Shown piece by piece: positions 44,790 through 55,164 of a stretch of DNA of 64,000 nt. Origin of the DNA: Glycine soja (taxonomy: Eukaryota > Streptophyta > Magnoliopsida > Fabales > Fabaceae); contig NC_041003.1 in assembly GCF_004193775.1 (NCBI RefSeq), forward strand, positions 28,707,735-28,771,734. The letters are read 5' to 3'. Made by a program: the position numbers and the translations under genes. The notes under the pieces are model-generated. The model worked only from the letters and a program-made list of their open reading frames with translations, had not been told where the DNA came from and ran no database searches. Position 1 is the first letter of the stretch, and each line of letters begins with the position of its first letter.

Positions 44790-45300
44790 ATGTTGTTTTG
44801 CAGAGACAATCATGGTCATCTGCCTCTTTTTGAAGACTTCAATGTCTTTCGACCAAGAGTGTTACAATCTCTTTGCCTTCTAGAGACAATCAAGTCCGTT
44901 GGCATACAGAGGCAATCATGGTCATCCACTTTCGATGCTTTCAAGACTATTACAGTCTTTATTGCCTTCCAGAGACAATCAAGTCCATTGGCATGCAGAG
45001 ACAATCATGGTCATCCGCTTTCATTGTTTTCAAGACTATTACAGTCTTCTTTGCCTTCCAGAGACAATCAAGTCCGTTGGCATGTGGAGACAATCATGGC
45101 ATCTGCTTTCATTATTTTCAAGGCTATTACAGTCTTCTTTTCCTTCCAGAGACAATCAAGTCCGTTGGCATGCGAAGATAATCATGGTCATCTGCTTTCA
45201 TTGTTTTCAAGACTATCAAAGTCTTTTGTCTTGTGGAGACTATCAATGTCTTTTGCTCTTTATCTTTTAAAAGACTATCAGAGTCTTTCGTTGAGACTTC
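44790..45300 (+). repeat. Tandem repeat of ~89 bp containing AGAGACAATCAAGTCCGTTGG
   Basis: AGAGACAATC recurs at 44882, 44971, 45060 and 45148 (spacing 89, 89, 88), with partial units before and after. Each unit also holds GAGACAATCATGGTCATC and TTTCAAGACTATTACAGTCTT. Spacers are too long and too similar for a CRISPR. Such arrays near the 3' end are known for Tat/Ogre-like elements. Confidence 0.88.
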
Positions 45301-45498
45301 GATGTCTCCCTTACTTTGCAAGATTTCCAGGTCTTTTGTTGATATACCTGATGCCTCTTATGCTCTTTCTTTAGACAGGTTTCATTGATTGGACTTTTGC
45401 TAGTGGCCGGTTGGATGGTGAGATCGCTTGAACAAAATTAGTTTCTTTATCTTTACTTCCCTTTTATCTCCAATAAAAGATAAGTAAAGAAGGGCAAC

Positions 45499-46662
45499 TG
45501 TTATACCCTAATTTCGTCTGGGGACGATCGTTTGCCAACATTTGGATTCTTGCCAGCCGAATTGAGCTGCTTAACACTAATTGTCATGCAATCCATAGGG
45601 TTTTATGATGTTTCAAAAGGAAATTTGCAAAATATTCAAAAGAAGGGCAAAAGGGTCACTTTTGGGGCATTTTTCAACCCCTGGGCCCACTAGGAAGCTT
45701 AGGCTTGAAGTAACCAACTCGCTTGGGTGAGCTGCTGTGCAACCTCCACCCCTGATTTCCTATAAATAGGCGTGAGAGGATTGAGGAGAAGGGTCCAGCA
45801 CCTAAAATTGAGAGGTTTTCACCGAAATTAGTGAGAAGGAGAAAGAAGAAGAAAAAACAAGGTCAAGGCGCTTCCGTAACATTTTCGTGATCATTCTTCA
45901 TCGTTCTTCATTTGTCGACCGGTTAGCTTTTACTTGAAGTTGTGAATTCATTCTATGCACCCTTAGGGATCCACTCTTGCTTTTCGCATCTTCATTGTAA
46001 AGCGAGTTTCGATTGATTAATTGTGCCATAATCTCATTTTTATCATTGTAAAGAGAGTTTCCACCGATTAATTGTGTCATAATCTCACTTAATCACCGTA
46101 AAATAGAGATTCAACCAATCATTTATGTTGTAACCTCGGTTAATCATTGAAAAAATAAGTTTTAATTGGTCATTTACTTTGCAAGTTCTCTTTTAATGAG
46201 TTTGAAAGTAACCAAGTGAAACCAAAGCTAAAATCAACACATAAATCAAGCTTTTTATCCATGAAAATCGCATGAAACCGTTCAAGGTCCAACGCCTTAA
46301 TGGTCTCTTTTACTTTTGTTGGTTGAAAATGAACCTTTCAAAAGTCAAAAATCAACCCTACATGTAACTTTCTTGCTTAAAGGAACTACGTAGGTCTGAG
46401 TTCCTCATCACAATTGAGGATACATAGGATCAAGAGCCACGCTCTTGTCGACCGCAAAAAGATAAAAAAAACATAAAAAAGGGAAAAATAAAACAAATAT
46501 TGAAGTCATGATTTTGCACATTTGATTAAAGGTTGTCATCCCTTGAGGCGGATGCGTGGGGTGCTAATACCTTCCTCGCACGTAAACAACTCCCGAACCT
46601 TTTATCCTTTAAATTCGTGGACCTCTTTTTGGTTTTTCTAATGTTTTTTTCTCGAATAAACA
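45499..46662 (+). repeat. LTR of a Tat/Ogre-like gypsy element (about 1164 bp)
   Basis: Starts TGTTATACCCTAATTTCG after a purine tract and is set to end at CGAATAAACA, just before TTGGTGGCGACTCC. It has a TATA box (45761-45768). It also has a purine-rich leader and four ~50-bp repeats of CATTGTAAAGAGAGTTTC...TTAATTGTGCCATAATCTC (45990-46190). The 3' boundary is the less certain end. Confidence 0.72.
45761..45768 (+). promoter_or_regulatory. TATA box of the Tat/Ogre-like LTR
   Basis: TATAAATAGG in a typical plant promoter context, about 260 bases into the LTR. It confirms the plus orientation. Confidence 0.7.
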
Positions 46663-46663
46663 T

Positions 46664-46680
46664 TGGTGGCGACTCCCATG
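46664..46680 (+). other. Primer-binding site, tRNA-Arg type
   Basis: TGGTGGCGACTCCCATG contains TGGCGACTCC, as used by Tat/Ogre-like elements for tRNA-Arg priming. It lies two bases after the LTR end. Confidence 0.65.
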
Positions 46681-46754
46681 CGTTTACTTTTTTGGAAGAC
46701 GCACCCGTGAGTCTCGCATCACCCTCCCGCCGAAGGGTAGGTTGCGATAGTACC

Positions 46755-47915
46755 AAAAATTTCTAGCCATGTATATGAAGAAAGAATAAGGTTTGAGTCA
46801 CCTACCTATTCTCCAACAACATCTCAAATACTTAACACCCTTACAAGAGAGCCATCCTTTCAAATTGATAAGCAATGGATAAGAGATGACTTTGAAGCTC
46901 CATATAATAAAAATTTAAGAGATTGGTTTTCCTCAACTTTTACAAAAGAAAAAACATATCAATTTAGAGAACTTTTTTTATCAATTCATGAAAGAAAATG
47001 AAATCAACATATATTTCTTTGATTGGTTTTCAAAATATTGTAAAAAAATTAATTTAAATTACATATTTAATAGGGAGAAAGAACTAAACCCTTTATCAAA
47101 GATATCAATGCCCTGGAAAACTTTAGGCAAAAAAATAATAGAATATGAGTATCCTCCCTTAGAAGAAATAAAACTCCAAACGAGGGACCTAGAAATAGGG
47201 ATTGCTCCTTTCAAGGATGTTACTGCTGAAGACAAAATAGTATATAAGAAGGACATAAAAAAACAGCATCAACAATGAAATTACTCGAATACCGTGTTAG
47301 AAACAATGTCAAAACATTTAACCAGAGTAGAAAATCAAAATTGTATGGATATGCCAAGTTCCTCAAAATTTAATGGACCAATAAAATCTTCAATCCAACC
47401 TATTCATAAATTAAATATTGTACCTCAAAAGGATCTAGAAGCCATTAGATTTAAGAGTGATATGGTAGTAGATATATAAGATATAAAATAAAACTTAGAA
47501 AAATTAAGTCTAGGAAAGCCGTCAATTAACACTTTGGAGAAAAACTAATTTAAAAGTTAATAAAATAAAGTTTCAAAATAGAAGTTATCACAAATTATGA
47601 AATTATTATCCTAGACATACTTCTCGTGATATCCAAACCGAAGAAAGAGGAGAACTTGTTTAAATTTTCTTTACAGACATTTGTGAATGGAATTTAGACG
47701 GTCTAAGCAAATGTGGTATATTGGATTTAACTTGTCAAATGTCAATGGCTGCTACATCATACAAAACTAGAAGTTATACAGATAGAGACGTCGCAATAGC
47801 TATAATTCAAGGTTTTACTGGACAATTAAAAGGATGGTGGGATAATTTGTACTTAGTAAATGAGAAAGAATTTGTATTAGATAGTAAATATGTTACAAGA
47901 AGCTTCTATAACTAA
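46755..47915 (+). pseudogene. Endogenous Caulimoviridae-like remnant: capsid-protein-like region
   Basis: Decayed plus-strand coding DNA in several frames, with many stops and indels. Recognisable pieces are a 96-codon Lys-rich frame (46988-47278) and a later frame (47721-47915) with TDRDVAIAIIQGFTGQLKGW followed by WDN. The second pattern is characteristic of the capsid region of petuvirus/florendovirus-like pararetroviruses. No movement protein was found upstream; the left end abuts an Ogre-like leader near 46750. The zinc knuckle and protease expected after it are missing, because RT-linked sequence starts within about 150 bases. It is an old, non-functional insertion. Confidence 0.6.
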
Positions 47916-47999
47916 AGTAAATTTAATCCAAAGGAAACAAAAACACATAAATATTCTAAATAAATAAATACAATATAAGAGAATAGAAGAACAACGAAA

Positions 48000-49425
48000 C
48001 ACTTCTAATATTCAAAAAATAGTAAAAGAATTTGAAGAAAAAATAGAAAAAGAAATTTGTGAAACAAATCCCATAGCCTTTTGGAGTTGGAAAAAATATG
48101 AAGTTTCATTACCTTATGAAGAAGAATTTAATGAGAAGGATATCCCAACAAAAGCAAGACCAATTAGAAATGAATCAACAATACTTAGAATATTGTAAAA
48201 AAGAAATCCAAGATTATTTAGATAAAGGATTAACTAGACTGTCTAAGTCTCCTTGGAGTTGTTCCGGATTTCATGTAATGAATGCTTCAGAACAAGAAAG
48301 AGGGGCTCCAAGGTTAGTAATAAATTACAAGCTTCTAAACAAAGCACTAAAATGGATAAGATACCCACTACCTAGCAAATCTGATCTAATAAAAAGGTTG
48401 CATGATGCAACTATATTCTCTAAATTTGACATGAAGTCAAGCTATTATCAAATTTAGTGGTAGAGGAGGACAAATACAAAACTGCTTTTGTAGTCCCTTT
48501 TGGACATTATGAATGGAATGGACTATAATGCCCCAAGGCTTAAATGCATCAAGTGAATTTCAAAATATTATGAATGATATTTTCTACCAATATATGGAAT
48601 TTTCAGTAGTATAATTAGACGATGTACTAAGTTTTTCAAAAGGAATAAACCAATATATCTCGCATTTAAATAAATTTATAGAAATAATCAAAGAAAAATG
48701 AGTTGGTGGTCTTAGTAAAAAAGACAAAAATACTCCAAACAAAGACTAGGTTTCAAGGATATGAAATATACCAAGGAACAATTACCCCAATCCAAAGATC
48801 TTTAGAGTTTGCCAAAAAATTTCCAAATGAAATTAAAGATAAAAAAGCAGTTACAAAGATTTTTAGGATGCTTAAATTATGTAGCAGATTTAATTCCAAA
48901 TATTAGAACCATTTGTGCCCCATTATACAAAAGATTAAGGAAAAATCCATCCCTATGGAATGCTAACATGACCCAAGTGATTATTAAAATTTTGCAAATT
49001 ATAAAGCATGTGCCTTGTTTAGGAATTCGAGATCCAGAAGCCTCCTTGATTGTAGAAACTGATTGTATGGAGGAATCCTAAAGCAAGGTTCCAAAAATTC
49101 TTCTAAAGAACAAATAGTTAGATATTATTCGAGCATTTGGCACCCAGTTCAATAAAAGTACTCTACGGTTAAAAAGAAATTTTATCCATTGTTTTATCCA
49201 TTACCAAATTTCAAGATGATATATTTAGCAAGCATTTTCTAGGAAGGACTGACTGTAAAGCAACACTGAGTGTTTTAAAGAATGATTAAAAAATTTGGTT
49301 TCTAAACATATTTTTGCCAAATGACAATCTATACTCTCATGTTTTGATTTTTATATTATTCATGTTAAAAGGGATAAAAAAAAATTGCCAGATTTTCTAA
49401 CAAGGGAGTTTTTGCATGGATCAAA
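48000..49425 (+). pseudogene. Endogenous Caulimoviridae-like remnant: reverse transcriptase and RNase H
   Basis: The RT N-terminal part is the 119-codon frame 48098-48457, with LTRLSKSPWSCSGFHV, then APRLVINYKLLNKAL and FSKFDMKSSYYQI. Past a frame change, FVVPFGHYEWN-type and PQGLNASSEFQNIMNDIF-type residues follow. The catalytic region near 48600-48630 reads LDDVL preceded by a stop, so the Y-x-D-D site is damaged. Connection and RNase H pieces run to about 49425 in shifting frames, with at least ten stops. No integrase follows and there are no LTRs, which separates it from gypsy elements. Confidence 0.65.
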
Positions 49426-50650
49426 ATGAGTAGTAAAGCAATGTCAAGAGATCAATATAGCCCTCCACTAAGTGGTAGCCTCCCAATATCATTACGACTA
49501 GTAAGACCTTCAACACGGATTCCTTCTCCAAGCTCAACACTTGTTTCCCAAAAGTCACCTGCTGTGGCTCAAGTTGTTCAAAAACCTCCTGTTAAAATAG
49601 ATGCTCACAAAATTCCTTAATCCCATATTACAACAAATTTACCCATCTCTCATACCATAACTGTTTAGTTAAGCCTTCTAACCTCACTAGAAGCCAACTC
49701 TCTTCATCTTATTTGGATCAAAATTACAAAAATAACCAAAGATTATGCCAATAATAATAATTGAAAAGGAATGGTCCAAGTTTCACCCTAGAGAAGTAAC
49801 TCAAAGGGAACTTCCCCCTTAATATCATTACATCCCTCATGAATGAGAAAAAACAAGAAAATTTTATGAGTTTATCCTAATTGATACAGATTCAATAGGA
49901 ATACATCATCATGACGACCCAATGGGTCAAGGTATCATGTTTTGAAAAGCGAAGATCCTTAAAGTACTCTCAATTCAAGACTGGAATCAAAAACTCTATA
50001 AATTCAAGGCCTTTTCAAGACAATTTTCTCCGTAATCATATAATTATTATGATTATATTGATGCTTGGTACAATACTTTTTGCCTTCAGCCTTTTCAACA
50101 TTCATGGTTCTTCTGGTTCCAAAAGGGAATTTCACTAAAGTTTCCAAAATGGATCGTCACGTGGTTCAACGATATTGGACCCAATGTTAATTTATTCCCA
50201 CAACAAGTTAAAGACAGTTGTCAATATTTTAATGAAAGAACCACCTTTGTTCAAGGATATAGGTTTATATCATTTGTAGCCAACCAAGGCATAACATGGA
50301 TTATGTCCTGGGATTATGATATGATTCAAGACTCGATAAAACTCTTTGATAAGACAAACACTCAATATCTGGCTAGATTAATACAAATTAAATGGTGGAA
50401 CAAATTTCATATCTCATTGGTAAGAAAATAAAAAATTGATGAATGGGTAAAAATGTCCCAACAAAGGTTTGAGATAAAATTCTAAACCAAGAATCAACAT
50501 TTTTAGCAAGAAAAATGAAAGATAATGGCAGCCTTGGCCTCCACAACCTCTGAAGAAGAATGGCAAGAAAGATTCAAAGAGGTGAGTTCAACACCATCAA
50601 TGGACCTTGAGGACGAGGCCTCATCAAGCCCTAAAAATGTTTCGCAAGAT
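49426..50650 (+). pseudogene. Endogenous Caulimoviridae-like remnant: downstream ORF of unknown function
   Basis: A Ser/Pro-rich 64-codon frame (49426-49620) is followed by pieces in changing frames with Trp/Phe-rich residues (about 50030-50430, for example ITWIMSWDYDMIQ). Such a second ORF after RNase H fits some florendovirus-like genomes, but I cannot confirm it without a search. The remainder to 51000 may be its tail or non-coding DNA. Confidence 0.4.
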
Positions 50651-51000
50651 AACGAAGATGATTGTTACAAAATGTACACCTAAGAAAAAATTATGTGGCA
50701 CCAGAAGACCCAAAATGGTACCATGTAAGGATACACATTTTCAGATTTCAAAATCTAAACACCACGAGCATTCAACCTTGCATAAGGCCAAAAGCTTATC
50801 TCCCATGCACAAGATTTTGTTGTCGACATACAACCAAGATTCTCTATCCCTTCATCATGCACATGCAGTCCTAATGACAACATTTCAAGTTTCAAGAAGC
50901 CATTATGGAAGCAACTACTACCTTCAAGTTTCAAGAAACATTTCAAAATGTTACTATTCAAATAAAATATTACATAGTGTGCAACATGAGTGTTTATTTT
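50651..51000. other. Tail of the pararetrovirus-like insertion or unrelated spacer
   Basis: Frames at 50607-51038 are open for up to 143 codons but His/Ser-rich and not recognised. No repeat or promoter is visible. Confidence 0.35.
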
Positions 51001-51013
51001 CTCTACTACAAAA

Positions 51014-51420
51014 TGTAGATTTAACATCGCTAAGTTAACATCAATTTTTGATAAAACCGATGTTAACAAAAATGCGATGGCATAATGGTAAATAATGTGA
51101 CTTTCTTAACATCAGTTTTTCAAATAACCGATGTTAACACAGTAGGTTAACATTGGTTTTTAAAAAATTGATGTTAACATCACTTAGATAACGTCCATTT
51201 TTTGAAAATCCGATGTTGGAAAATGATAAGTTAACATCAGTTTTAAAAAAAATGATGTTAACGTTAACATTACTTCCTTAACATCGGTTTTTTAAACAAA
51301 CCGAAGCTGGTAAATGATAAGTTAACATCAGTTTCTTTAAAAAAACACCAATGTTAACATTAACATCACTTCATTTACATTAATTTTTTTTAGAAAATTG
51401 ATGTTAATGAACTCAGTTTT
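51014..51420. repeat. Left subterminal repeats (TTAACATCGGTTTT family)
   Basis: About ten units alternate between TTAACATC(G/A)GTTTTT and AAAACCGATGTTAAC, many adjacent pairs forming hairpins. They are more diverged than at the start of the copy at 62909. Confidence 0.9.
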
Positions 51421-51431
51421 TTAAAATATTA

Positions 51432-51779
51432 TTGGCTCCACACCCTAATTCACTCACGTCTCTGCCGCAACTCTGGTGTCACTTGTGTCATCGTCTTCAT
51501 CGCAACTCCGACTGTCGCGCCTCCGCGTACGTGTTCCTCTCCGTCACTAACTCTCTAAGTCGCGACTCATTGTTCTCACTCCCACTCGTGGCCCGTCTCG
51601 CTGCCACTGTCGTTGTTGGTGTCAAGGTAAGCTTCATGTCTTCATGGTTCCTCTTTGTTCTCACTTTTTGTTGTTGGGTTGTTTTGCTATTTTCGTGTTT
51701 CCTCTATGTTCATGGTTCCATTGTATCGTGTGTTTCCTCTATCTTCATGCATCTAAAATGTTGCAACTATATAGCATGA
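51432..51779 (+). other. Probable 5' leader/first exon of the CACTA transcript
   Basis: C/T-rich DNA right after the subterminal repeats, open for 115 codons (Leu/Ser/Cys-rich, no known domain), with a GTAAGC donor-like site near 51627. The copy at 62909 has a similar C/T-rich leader at 63270-63460. It looks like an untranslated first exon rather than a protein. Confidence 0.4.
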
Positions 51780-52079
51780 TGTATTTTGATTACCACTAGT
51801 ACTTGAAATCTGCACTCACATCATTTTAAGCATAGATAAATGTGAACTTTTTAGAATGATTTGATTTTTCACAACTCTTTATTGTCCCCTCAATCAATTC
51901 TAGCCTTAGTTGAGTGGTATGATGGTAACAAGAAGTGGCTAGAAATTCATCGATATTTGTTCCAATGATAGGATTAATAGCTGGTGATGGGTGTCCATCA
52001 ATTATTAGTTAGCATAAGTAAAGCTTAAACTGGAAAAATCCAACATCCATCAAGTTTGGAAGCTGCATACCTGAAACAC

Positions 52080-52593
52080 TATATTTAGTCGATTAGAGGA
52101 TAGTAACACTTGGTCTTTAGTTCCTTTGCCTGATGGCAAGCACTGCATAGGTTGCAGATGGGTGTTCAAACTGAAATACAAGGCATATGGTTCAGTGGAT
52201 ATATACAAGGCTCGACTAGTAGCCAAAGGCTACACACAAGAAGCTGGGATTGACTTCTCAGATACTTTCTCACCAGTAGCCAAACTTACACTTGTAAGAG
52301 TCCTATTGACTGTAGCTGCTGCTAAAAATTGGTGTTTACAGTAGTTAGACATTAATAATGCATTCCTAAATTGAGAGTTGTTTGAAGAAGTTTACATGGA
52401 TTTACCTCAAGGTTATAAAACCAATACTAAGGGTCTAGTTAGCAAACTCAATAACTCTATGTATGATCTTAGGCAAACCTCAAGCCAGTTTTGCAAATTT
52501 CCATCCACCTTGCTTCAACATGGTTTTGCACAGTCTAAAAATGTCTATTCATACCTTGTGCTCTACGAATACCAAAACTATCGTATGGTTTAG
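52080..52593 (+). pseudogene. Ty1/copia reverse transcriptase fragment inside the CACTA element
   Basis: [20 protein letters not shown], then [19 protein letters not shown] and [15 protein letters not shown], are the start of a copia RT. After a stop at 52342 (CAG to TAG by appearance) comes LDINNAFLN, another stop, then LFEEVYMDLPQGYK, the following RT segment. No integrase or LTR is nearby. It is a piece of an older insertion. Confidence 0.85.
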
Positions 52594-52934
52594 GTTGTAA
52601 ATGGTAATCCATGACACCATATGAATTTTCTGACTATCACTCTCATGTCCCCATACAAAAATCCTACTGGGGCATCACACATACTCAAAATGGATTAAGG
52701 AAGTTTGCATAACATAACTAGGTATGATTGCATAAATGAATTCTACAAGGATAACTCGACTTGTAAAGGATAACGCAGAAGTCTAATTTCTCAACTTTAA
52801 TAAATTTTTCTTTACACTATATGCAAAAAAACATTTCCCTATCAATTGTTCTAGTGAAAAGGCACATATCATTTGCTTTAATGTATGATATGTAAGAATA
52901 GATAATGTCATAGCACAAATGCAAGATATACTTA

Positions 52935-53545
52935 CAGCCATCTTGGAGATATGACAGGCCCCTTGCAGAGCTAATTGGTATCTTCATCCTCTTTTGCCAA
53001 TCCAAAATTGGTCATTCACTTCCTGTGAGCAGAACACACAAACAATAAACACATTAGAATCACCTCATACATTTAAAAAAACACAAACTCATATCTTAAA
53101 AATAAAAGAAACTCACGTTACCATGCAAGTGTTGACTGAGATTCCCATTAGGAACGGATTCATAGATAAGCACTCTTTGTTGTTCAGATATGCAATAACT
53201 AATTAATGACACCAAATGGTGATGATGGATTCGGCTGATGATGTCCACCTCTGCCCTAAACTTCCTTTCTCCCTGCCCACTTCCAGCCTTCAATAACTTA
53301 AGTGCTCCAACTCTACCATCAGGCATAATAGCCTTGTAAACATACCCAAATCCCCTCTCCCCTATTATGTTTTCACTAGCCAACCTGTTTGTGATCTCTG
53401 CAACCTTTTCATAGGTAAAAACTAACTGGCTAATGTTGATGTGCTAAGTCGTTTTTGAAGGAGATCTTAAATTCATGGCACCTAGTGCACCACTCCCAAA
53501 ACCAGGCTCCTCTACATACTGATGCATGTCTGCACTTGATGAAAG
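52935..53545 (-). pseudogene. Captured proline-rich receptor-like kinase (PERK-type) gene fragment
   Basis: Minus-strand exon-like pieces occur in gene order. The juxtamembrane piece (about 53445-53545: ADMHQYVEEPGFGSGA in one frame) comes first. The N-lobe follows at 53114-53383: IIGERGFGYVYKAIMPDG, GALKLLKAGSGQGERKFRAE, HHHHLVSLISYC and VLIYESVPNGNLSQHLHG. The next exon (52935-53012) reads PILDWQKRMKIPISSARGLS. The order and the HGNL/LDW motifs are those of plant PERK/RLK kinases, which sit in the plasma membrane. Lesions are a Gly-loop GERGFG for GEGGFG, a TGA just before PILDW and loss of everything from the catalytic loop on. An ACAG acceptor precedes the second exon, so introns were captured. 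It runs opposite to the transposase. Confidence 0.85.
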
Positions 53546-53699
53546 CTATGCCAAAATCATTAATTAGACATGAAACAAGATGCAAAAAGGGATAATAGGG
53601 TAACATCGTAAGAATTCTAACAACCATAGTGCCTATAAGTACAACTTCAGGATAATATAAGGCTTTAATTCCATGCACGACAATTAACAATTTCTACAC

Positions 53700-55160
53700 T
53701 ACCCATCAATCAAAAACCAGGTATCTCTTTTAATATTTATTGCAAAAGTCTAACATATTTATATGATTCAATGATATGTATTACTTAGTAATTGAGAAAT
53801 TCGACAAACTTATCATATATGATAATTTATCACTAGGACGTGACCCCCAATTTAAAAACTTTTACATTGGCTGCACAAGCCTATTGAACTCATTAAAATA
53901 CTTTAGAAAAAGTTTAATACAAACATTATTATTTGTTTGATCCTGAACCAGGGATTGGTTACTACCAACTTCTTTCCTCAATCTTGACCTTTAAATTTTG
54001 ATTATGCCAATATAAACAATGTGCTTATGAGAATTGCTTATAACTTAAAGTTCATCTTCTCTTTTCAAAAGTATATTTTATAATAATCAAACTCAAATTC
54101 TCTCCCACAAATTCAATATATATTTTCAACTGAATTACAAGTCATTTTGAAACATAAAGACTCATACTTTCATTTCATTTTTTAAATTTGTGTTGTGTTT
54201 CACATGCATACCAATTAAATTTAACGTAATAATAATCCTTGGATGGTTGAAACCGTTAGATATTACTATCTATTTGTTAGTTCTTTTAATTGTTAATTCT
54301 AAGTTTCTAATCAAAGTTGTTGATTTCACTGTTTCTAGCATATTTGGGGTGTCTTGACTTGCTTAGTTTTCTGTTGAGCCTTGACTTCCTTGCTCCCACT
54401 CAAACCCAGCTTCACACTAGTTTGTTGCTTGAATTGTTGGTAAATTTGTCAATCAACTTTTGTATGTCACATGTTAGGAATATGGTTGATAATTGATGTT
54501 GGTGGGGAAATTTTATATCTAATGTTTTTGGGAATGATGATTGATGTAGGTGGTGATTGAGTTCTTTATTGGATTGTTGCTCTGTTTTTGGATTGTGCTA
54601 CTCATCATCACAGGTACAAATGTTTTCTGTAAACTTTTGATGTTGTTGTTTGTTACCAATGTTTTTATTACTTGTTCACTGCCATTAATGAGAATTGGTA
54701 TATGTTATACAAATTATGTTCATCATGATTGAACCTTAGATTCTCGTTTGAGATTGAATACAATGATTCTTGTGGACAATTTGCATTAATCATTGTATTG
54801 AATCTTGAATTGTTCGTTTGGATAGTTTGGGGAGACTCATATTTTTAAGGTAGATTCATGCATTAAGGTTAAGATTATTTTGTTGAATTTGATGAAATTT
54901 CGGTACAATGCATTTCTAGTTATTCTCTGAGTGCATACTTGATTGTCGGGGAATTAATGCCACCGCTTTCATCTCATGTACTTGGAGATCAATGCGAAAT
55001 GCTGCCGAAATTTTGTCAAATTTAATAAAATAGACTTAACCTTGACGTATGAAGCTACCATTAAAAAAATGTGTTCCTGAACGGGATAGGGCCACACCTA
55101 TAATGAAAACGTGAGATTTTCATGCATCAAATAACTTTGTGAGTATCACAGAGTTATTAT
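53700..55160. other. No gene seen inside the CACTA element
   Basis: AT-rich DNA between the kinase fragment and the transposase. Probably leader intron or untranslated DNA of the TNP2-like gene. Confidence 0.45.
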
Positions 55161-55164
55161 TTAG

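Larger units (their letters stand above)
42202..45498 (+). mobile_element. 3' non-coding region of a plus-strand Tat/Ogre-like element, with nested solo LTR
   Basis: No coding frames of note. The region ends in the purine-rich AAAGATAAGTAAAGAAGGGCAAC directly before an LTR starting at 45499, so it is the 3' untranslated part of an element in plus orientation. It contains an A/G-rich stretch (44060-44240) and an ~89-bp tandem array (44790-45300). It is interrupted by the solo LTR at 42943-43850. Confidence 0.65.

Noticed and set aside
44790..45300. Regular repeats resembling a CRISPR array
   Set aside because: The units are ~89 bp and similar throughout, without unique spacers; the context is a plant retrotransposon 3' region.
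44790..45374. 194-aa plus ORF rich in RDN and HGH
   Set aside because: It is the translation of the 89-bp tandem repeat; overlapping frames show the same periodic peptides.
46526..46766. Overlapping ORFs near the end of the Ogre-like LTR
   Set aside because: They span the LTR/primer-site boundary and exist on both strands; no known domain.
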